Below the pieces are notes generated by a model. The model saw nothing but the letters and a program-made list of their open reading frames with translations, was not told the origin of the DNA and searched no databases. Below are positions 33,950 to 39,894 of a stretch of DNA of 39,894 nt, in pieces; position 1 is the first letter of the stretch; every line of letters begins with the position of its first letter. This DNA comes from Treponema sp. (GTDB taxonomy: Bacteria > Spirochaetota > Spirochaetia > Treponematales > Treponemataceae): positions 1 through 39,894 of the forward strand of contig JAFSJX010000095.1 of the NCBI GenBank assembly GCA_017449285.1, read 5' to 3'. The position numbers and the translations under genes were made by a program.

Positions 33950-36900
33950 ATGACCCGACCGACCGCAAAAAAGGGATTTTCTCGCTTATGGCGCATGGTG
34001 GTGCTGTGCGTGGTGATGGTATGTGCGGGGGCGATGGCGTGGGGAGAAAATTATTATGTAACATATCAAAATAAACTGTATCGATATGATGGAGAAGAAA
34101 ATGATTATCAAGTAATCTCTGAGGCGATAGAGATTTCGTCCGATGATTTTACGGAGATTACTGATGTTAGTTTGGATAACCGAGCAACAATAGAAAGTGA
34201 TGCTATTGTTATCGTTCCTTCAAACGTAGAAGTCGCCATGAAGAATGGCTGGACTAACGATGGGAAGATTGTCGTATACGGAACGCTCACGACAACTTCG
34301 ACATTTACAAACAACGGAACGATTGAGATAAAATCAGGCGGAAGCCTTGTCAGTCAGAATAACACTGTGAATTCAGGAATGATTACTATTGACGAGGATG
34401 GCTCATTTTCGTCCGATGGATTCACGAATGAAAGTACGGGAGTGATTACCAATAATGGTTCTGTTTCTCTTGTGAACTCTGTAAACAATGGCGGCACGAT
34501 TACGAACAGCGGAAGTTTGTCTTCGACAGGAACAATCACCAATTCAGGAACAATAGGCGCAAATATTGATAATAGTGGGGAAGTCATAAATGAAGGAGAT
34601 TTGTCTGGCAATGTAAGCGGAACGCCAGTTTCCGTGTTCGGCTCTGGTTCGAAGTATTATTGGCAGGGTGATGCTCATGGCGGCGATGGCACGACATGGA
34701 CGAACGGCAAAAACTGGAGAGACGGTACAGGCAATACGTTTGCAACGGGAAATTATCCAGGCTTCAGCATCGGGACAGAAGTTACTTTTCCTACCTCTGC
34801 AACAGTCACGGTGAACATAGATGTTACCATTGCCGAATTTAACCTTGAAAATGCTGTTAATATAGTTTTTTCAGGTTCGGGAACGATTACGACGGGAAAC
34901 TTTGACGGAGATGAAGGTTCTACGGAAACCGTCACGATAGAAAACAATGTGACGTTGATCGTAACAGAAACGCTTTGGGGTGATGGCGATTTGACATTTA
35001 TTAATAATGGCACGCTCTTAATTCCCGGTTCTGGAGCAAATCTTGATTATAAAAAGTCTGTTAATATAAAATATGAAGGAGCTCATCCCGTTCCGTATTC
35101 ACTGCCAGATTATTATGAAGTTCTTGTTAATGGGAATGAGCCTTACAATGATATAGATGACTATAAAGCCGAAACAGCATATATATTGAACGAAACATTT
35201 CCCGCAGAAAAACTTACGCTGACATTCAAAAAACCTGAGAATACAAATCAGCCTGTTGCGTTTCCTTATCGCATCGCCTATACCGATACAGACACATCAT
35301 ACCATTTGGACTCAACCTCATTGAGTTCAAACACAACTGGCACAACCGGCTCTATTGAACTTACAAAAGCAGTTGCTTCTAAAGATGATACCTTTGCGCT
35401 TGATGCCTCAAATTTTTTGGCAGTGGGGAAAGGCTTTACCATCACTATAAAAACTCCTGACGGGGCGTTCACGCTTGCGAAAATCACCTACACCCAGCCC
35501 GCTCACGCATGGACAGGCGCAACCGATACGGCATGGGAGAAGCCTGCAAACTGGAATTTTATTCCCGCTGGATTTAATTTTACGACGGGTCTTGCGTCGG
35601 AAGACATTTCTGTTGGCAAGGTGGACAGCGGAAACTACCCGACAATCTCCGCGCCTACTTTGGTGAACTCGCTTGCGTTTACCGATGACGCGACGCTTGC
35701 TATTGATTCAGATGGCGAACTTACGCTGACGGATAAGTTGACCTCAGAAAGCGTAGTGGTGAACAGCGGTACGATTACGCTTGGAACGGGGGCATCTGCC
35801 TTTAACGGCGGTGTGACAAACAGCGGAACGATTACATGCGGAAGCGGCAACATTGTGTTCAATGGCGCGGTGATTAACAACGGCACGTTGACGGCTGGCA
35901 CGGGTGCGGTTACGTTTAATGACGACTACTTGGGGAGAGAAGATTCTAGGTTCATCGCATCTTCTGGAAATACTATTTTTTATGGTAACGCAGATTTTTC
36001 GTTTATGGACGCAGACTATTTTGATGCTGCTGCCCCTGCGGGAACAATGTATTTCATCACTACGGGAAAAAGGCTGACGACCTGCGCGTCTCAATCATTC
36101 AGTACGCTTTATTTGGGCGGAACGAGTACGCTTGACATTGGTTCTGGTGGGGCTAGCGTCTCAAATTTGCGCATGCATACCGATTCGGCGGTTGTTCCCT
36201 ATCTGACAGCGAATTCTTCTGTTACGGTCACTGGCGCGAGTACGCTTACCTGTTCTTCTGTTTTGGAAATTGAGCGCATAAGCGAAACTGCTGACGAGAA
36301 GGGAACGCTTACGATTGATTGTAGTGTCGTTACGGCGGCAAAACTGTACACGCACAGCGGAACGAATGTCATCGTCAATGCAGGAAAAACGCTGACCATA
36401 GCGGCCTTTCAGGATGCCTCAGATGCCACGAACGGCAACACTATTACGGTACACGGCACGCTGAATGCAAGCGGGGTGGATATGCCGCTTTCGTTGAACA
36501 GTGCGCTGACGGTGGAAACGGACGGCACATTGCTTGCGGCGAACATAACGAGCGCGGACGGCAATGCCAACGTCATCACCAACAAAAAAACGCTGTCGAT
36601 TTCCGGCTCAATTGCGGATGCAAGTTCAGTGGTGAACAATGCTATGTTGATTTCTGCTGGGGGAATAAGCGCAACCTCCATCACAAATACAGGCGCAATC
36701 ACACTGCAGGGCGGTATAAACGCAGCGCTGTCGTTCGGCTCATATTCGGGGAGTGACACTGGGGCGGACAGTGTGGTGTTCTCCGGCGGCGGGAAACTCA
36801 TATCAACAAGCGCAACTTCTGTTTCAATCGGAACGCTGAACGCGGCGGGCACGACTTCTTGCACGGGAATAAGCGATTTGACCATTGGCACGAATCTGAA

Positions 36901-39894
36901 AACCGCATACGGATTTACGGTCGATTCGGGAAGCCTTACGGTGAACGGCACGACTGACGCGGGCTACAACGGCAGCATAACGACTGGGGGAAGTCAGACC
37001 TACAACGGCGCATTGACGTTGGGGGCGACTGTGGCAAGCACGGTTCGGCTTGTGTCATCAGAAAGCAAATCGCTTGCACTTGCAGATGTGGAAATCAAGG
37101 CAAATAACACCCTTGCATTTGGTTCTGCTGCCGCCGATGATTACGATGTTACGGTGTCTGGAAACTGGACGAATAACGGTACGCTAACGGCGAATCAAAG
37201 TACGGTGACATTCAGGGGCAACGCTTCAATTTCCGGCAACAGCACGTTTTATAATTTTACGGATGCCGCTGCCGGTACGACGCTTGAGGTTTCAGGAACG
37301 CAGACTGTTTCAAACACACTTACGCTTTCAGGTACTTCTGGCGACGGGAATCTTCTCACGGTAACAGGAACAGGCGCATTTAATGCAAGCACAGCGAGCG
37401 GACGGTACAACGGACAGTATCTTTCGGTCGGTAATGACATTCAGATTCAGAATGAGGGCGTATTGACCCCGCGTGTGTTTACGGCAGAGGATAGTGCGCT
37501 TGCAGACGGGGCGACGCTTTCTTCTGTGGTGGCTCACGGGTGGAAAATGCTAGATTGTACGTACACATGGAACGGCGGAAATTCGACCTCATGGGATTTA
37601 GCTTCAAACTGGAACGAGGGCGTTTCTCCCGATGAGACAGGGCGTGTGGTCTATGTTTCCAACGTGATAAATCATCCTGCGTTGGATTCGGATGTGACGG
37701 TGGCGCAGATTACGATTCCCGCCGGTGCTTCGCTTTCGCTCAACAGCCATGATTTTACGATTTCTAGTGCATTCACGAACTACGGCACGGTGTATGTGCA
37801 GGGTGCGGAAACGATAACGATTGGCGGCACTGTAATAGAAAACGGCACATGGCACTATGCGGGAACTAGTGAAACAGACACGGTAAAGGCGGTTGCATGG
37901 CTGCAATACAATAAACTGATTATCAGTGGAACAATCAGCATTGCTTCGGGGTATGAGGTTACAGCGACAAACGGAATCACGCTGGGAACGGCGGATGGTG
38001 TTGCGATGATTACGGGAAATCAGCATGTTGTGTTTGCAGATGATGTAACGCTTGCGGGTGACGTTACATTGGAAAGCGGAACAGGTAAGATAATGTTCGA
38101 GTCGGATGTTGCGATTAGTGTCGGAAAGACGCTTACCCTCGGTTCTGACGCAGAAGACGCGTACACGGTTTCTGTTGCGGGTGACTGGACGAACAATGGC
38201 ACGCTTGCGCCACAAAAAAGTACAATCACGTTTACTGGTGCGGGAAAGACCGTCAGCGGAAACCAGACATTCGCTACGGCGACATTCAGCGGGAACGGCA
38301 TCACGCTTTCTGGCGACAACACAATTGAGACCGCGACATTCAGCGGGGCGAGCCAGACGGTCAGCGGAAACAATACGATTACGACTGCGACATTCAGCGG
38401 CACAGGCACAACGCTCAGCGGGAACAACACATTCGCTACGGCGACATTCAGTGCAGATGCCACAATCTCCGGCAACAACACATACACGAACTTTACATGT
38501 GTTGCGCCAGAAAAAACGCTGACGGTCAACGGCACACAGACGGTCTCAGGAAAACTCATGCTTGCGGGTGGTGATGGAAACCTGTTGAGTCTTGCTGGAA
38601 CGGGGCAGTTCGTTACGGGCACGTCGGCGGAACGATTTAGCGGAGAGTATCTGTCGGTCGGAAGCAGCCTTCACATCTGTCAGACGGCAGGAAGCCTGGT
38701 CGCAGGGGCTTTCTCTGTGGCAAACAGCCAGCCGACAGTAGCGAGCGATGAGATTGCGGTCATCAGCAATGGCTGGAAACTCGGAACGGTGTCATTTACA
38801 TGGACGGGCGAGGCAAGCGCGGCATGGGAAACGGCGGCGAACTGGAACCCCGCGTTTGTCCCGGGAAGCGCGAATTTTGAGGATGCGATTGTCACGATAC
38901 CCGATATTTCAGCCGCCGCAAACTATCCTGCGACAGCGGCAGCGTACACGGTGCAGTCGCTTGTCATCGGCACGGCGGGCGCGGCGGCACATTCCGCTAC
39001 CCTTGCGGTCGGGAATACATTCGCTGTCGCAGGTACGGCGGCGGGAACCCTCACCAATTACGGAACGATCTCACTTTCGGCGCATGATGTCAGCGTGGCA
39101 GGAACGGATGCGCTTACCAACAGCGGTACAATCCGATACGCTGGCAGCGGAAGAATCACGGACGACGCGACACCAATCAATGACGTAGCGAACGGCGGCA
39201 CGGTGGAATACAGCGGCGGAACGGCAGGGAGCCCGCAGGTCGTCACGGACTTCGGAGAAACGGACTACGCGAACCTCGTCGTCAGCGGAGTGGCACAGAC
39301 GGAGACCGCAATCAGAGCGGGCGGCAACCTTACGGTGAACGGCATGCTTTCTGCGGAAGCGGCACTCACCGTGACGGGCGGACTTTCGCTGACCGGGAAC
39401 GGCACGGTCTCGCTCAATGCGGCCGACGGCGGACAGGCATCCAAGGCCGGCACATTCTCCTGCGAAATGACGGGCGGAACGCTTTCGTTCGGAAATGAAG
39501 ACAGCGACAGTTTTGCCGTGACAAGCGGTGGAATTTCGCTTTCTTCTGAAGTGAACGCAGTCCTCGCAGGTAGGATTACAACGGAGGGCGGTGCGCAGAG
39601 TTATGGCGGTGCGGTCACGCTCAGGGCGAACGCAAACGTGGAGACATCTGACAAGAATGTCAGTTTCGGCGGCACGGTGGAAAATGCTGACGGCGGTGCG
39701 TTCTCGCTTACGGTATCTCAGGGAAGCGGTGCGACATCTTTCACCGGCGCGGTCGGCACTGAAGAGCATCCCCTTGGCGCGCTTTCCAGCACAGGAAGCG
39801 GCTCAGTGCAGTTTGATGGCGCGGTGTATGCAGAGAGCCTTTTAGTCACGGGGGCAAGCGTAATCGGCGCGGACATCACGACAGCGGGCGCACA
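33950..39894 (+). CDS. Giant exported beta-strand-repeat (haemagglutinin/adhesin-like) protein, 3' end outside the window
   Basis: The frame stays open for 1981 codons to the right edge. The N-terminus is a signal peptide (RRM-like start, hydrophobic VVLCVVMVCAGA, cleavage after AMA at 30); there is no lipobox. The rest is low in Cys and rich in Thr, Gly, Asn and Ser, made of short strands such as TNSGTIT, NNGTL and GNWTNNGTLTA, i.e. a long beta helix. Four module starts share a W.G....W....NW motif at about residues 238, 521, 1207 and 1618. The spacing of the last two (411 residues) also separates two copies of R..G.YLSVG, so this block was duplicated. A five-fold 18-residue repeat lies at 38228-38494. 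Such proteins are surface adhesins or autotransporter-like passengers; the anchor would be in the missing C-terminus. The opposite strand shows many long open frames caused by the composition; these are not genes. Confidence 0.85.
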   Translation, partial: MTRPTAKKGFSRLWRMVVLCVVMVCAGAMAWGENYYVTYQNKLYRYDGEENDYQVISEAIEISSDDFTEITDVSLDNRATIESDAIVIVPSNVEVAMKNGWTNDGKIVVYGTLTTTSTFTNNGTIEIKSGGSLVSQNNTVNSGMITIDEDGSFSSDGFTNESTGVITNNGSVSLVNSVNNGGTITNSGSLSSTGTITNSGTIGANIDNSGEVINEGDLSGNVSGTPVSVFGSGSKYYWQGDAHGGDGTTWTNGKNWRDGTGNTFATGNYPGFSIGTEVTFPTSATVTVNIDVTIAEFNLENAVNIVFSGSGTITTGNFDGDEGSTETVTIENNVTLIVTETLWGDGDLTFINNGTLLIPGSGANLDYKKSVNIKYEGAHPVPYSLPDYYEVLVNGNEPYNDIDDYKAETAYILNETFPAEKLTLTFKKPENTNQPVAFPYRIAYTDTDTSYHLDSTSLSSNTTGTTGSIELTKAVASKDDTFALDASNFLAVGKGFTITIKTPDGAFTLAKITYTQPAHAWTGATDTAWEKPANWNFIPAGFNFTTGLASEDISVGKVDSGNYPTISAPTLVNSLAFTDDATLAIDSDGELTLTDKLTSESVVVNSGTITLGTGASAFNGGVTNSGTITCGSGNIVFNGAVINNGTLTAGTGAVTFNDDYLGREDSRFIASSGNTIFYGNADFSFMDADYFDAAAPAGTMYFITTGKRLTTCASQSFSTLYLGGTSTLDIGSGGASVSNLRMHTDSAVVPYLTANSSVTVTGASTLTCSSVLEIERISETADEKGTLTIDCSVVTAAKLYTHSGTNVIVNAGKTLTIAAFQDASDATNGNTITVHGTLNASGVDMPLSLNSALTVETDGTLLAANITSADGNANVITNKKTLSISGSIADASSVVNNAMLISAGGISATSITNTGAITLQGGINAALSFGSYSGSDTGADSVVFSGGGKLISTSATSVSIGTLNAAGTTSCTGISDLTIGTNLKTAYGFTVDSGSLTVNGTTDAGYNGSITTGGSQTYNGALTLGATVASTVRLVSSESKSLALADVEIKANNTLAFGSAAADDYDVTVSGNWTNNGTLTANQSTVTFRGNASISGNSTFYNFTDAAAGTTLEVSGTQTVSNTLTLSGTSGDGNLLTVTGTGAFNASTASGRYNGQYLSVGNDIQIQNEGVLTPRVFTAEDSALADGATLSSVVAHGWKMLDCTYTWNGGNSTSWDLASNWNEGVSPDETGRVVYVSNVINHPALDSDVTVAQITIPAGASLSLNSHDFTISSAFTNYGTVYVQGAETITIGGTVIENGTWHYAGTSETDTVKAVAWLQYNKLIISGTISIASGYEVTATNGITLGTADGVAMITGNQHVVFADDVTLAGDVTLESGTGKIMFESDVAISVGKTLTLGSDAEDAYTVSVAGDWTNNGTLAPQKSTITFTGAGKTVSGNQTFATATFSGNGITLSGDNTIETATFSGASQTVSGNNTITTATFSGTGTTLSGNNTFATATFSADATISGNNTYTNFTCVAPEKTLTVNGTQTVSGKLMLAGGDGNLLSLAGTGQFVTGTSAERFSGEYLSVGSSLHICQTAGSLVAGAFSVANSQPTVASDEIAVISNGWKLGTVSFTWTGEASAAWETAANWNPAFVPGSANFEDAIVTIPDISAAANYPATAAAYTVQSLVIGTAGAAAHSATLAVGNTFAVAGTAAGTLTNYGTISLSAHDVSVAGTDALTNSGTIRYAGSGRITDDATPINDVANGGTVEYSGGTAGSPQVVTDFGETDYANLVVSGVAQTETAIRAGGNLTVNGMLSAEAALTVTGGLSLTGNGTVSLNAADGGQASKAGTFSCEMTGGTLSFGNEDSDSFAVTSGGISLSSEVNAVLAGRITTEGGAQSYGGAVTLRANANVETSDKNVSFGGTVENADGGAFSLTVSQGSGATSFTGAVGTEEHPLGALSSTGSGSVQFDGAVYAESLLVTGASVIGADITTAGA
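38228..38494 (+). repeat. 54-bp in-frame tandem repeat in the giant repeat protein gene
   Basis: Four units start at 38279, 38333, 38387 and 38441, each beginning GCGACATTCAG and encoding ATFSG....(T/Q)(L/V)SG(N/D)NT-type 18-residue repeats. A degenerate fifth unit precedes them (38228-38278). Gain or loss of units would keep the frame. Confidence 0.9.

Noticed and set aside
33950..39894. Many long minus-strand open frames opposite the giant repeat protein
   Set aside because: They mirror a Thr/Gly/Ser/Asn-rich coding strand with few stops on the other side, lack ribosome sites and encode low-complexity Val/Pro/Ser peptides. The plus frame is open for 1981 codons with a signal peptide.
1..39894. 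CRISPR array, tRNA or rRNA genes
   Set aside because: No regularly spaced short repeats and no tRNA or rRNA signature were seen on reading both strands. A covariance-model scan was not possible here.

Overview
The window looks like a chromosomal segment of a host-associated spirochaete, most likely a Treponema. This is inferred from the many large lipoproteins with Listeria-Bacteroides (InlB-type) repeats, a TvpA-like C-terminal domain, and a promoter with a poly-G spacer. No rRNA, tRNA or CRISPR array was seen. All functional calls come from reading the sequence, without database searches.

Layout. (1) 1-12.3 kb is a plus-strand cluster of large surface proteins: a partial repeat protein, a 1338-aa lipoprotein ending in a C-type-lectin-like region resembling diversity-generating-retroelement targets, and two paralogous lipoproteins (1164 and 723 aa). 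Between them lie a decapitated DUF4258/YgiT toxin-antitoxin operon, a 60-aa ORF plus GNAT acetyltransferase, and the tail of a PD-(D/E)XK nuclease-family gene. (2) 12.4-14.4 kb holds fabD and fabG. (3) 14.4-19.3 kb is a relic zone: an HD-GYP pseudogene fused to an IS982-like remnant, a toxin-like lipoprotein between two IS982 relics, a lipoprotein divergent from an XRE regulator with palindromes between them, a solo IS end and a DUF4160 fragment. (4) 26.5-19.3 kb on the minus strand is a type I restriction locus: frameshifted hsdS, intact hsdS, a 60-aa coiled-coil ORF, rhuM, hsdR and a YgjP-type metallohydrolase. No hsdM is present. (5) 26.9-29.4 kb holds a DUF2992 remnant, an alpha/beta hydrolase, fabF and fabZ. 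(6) 29.9-39.9 kb holds a 1285-aa lipoprotein behind a promoter with a G8 spacer, and a giant beta-strand-repeat exported protein that runs off the right edge.

How it fits together. fabD/fabG and fabF/fabZ are successive type II fatty-acid synthesis functions separated by about 13 kb of mobile and defence DNA, and both pairs start behind the same TGACAAA...TTTGTCA inverted repeat. This suggests one regulator and an originally tighter cluster. The surface-protein genes show several candidate variation mechanisms: module shuffling, tandem repeats, a DGR-like variable end and a homopolymer in a promoter spacer. Three short repeat families (a GC-rich hairpin element, an 80-90 bp palindromic MITE-like element and IS982 ends) sit at most of the junctions where genes are broken.
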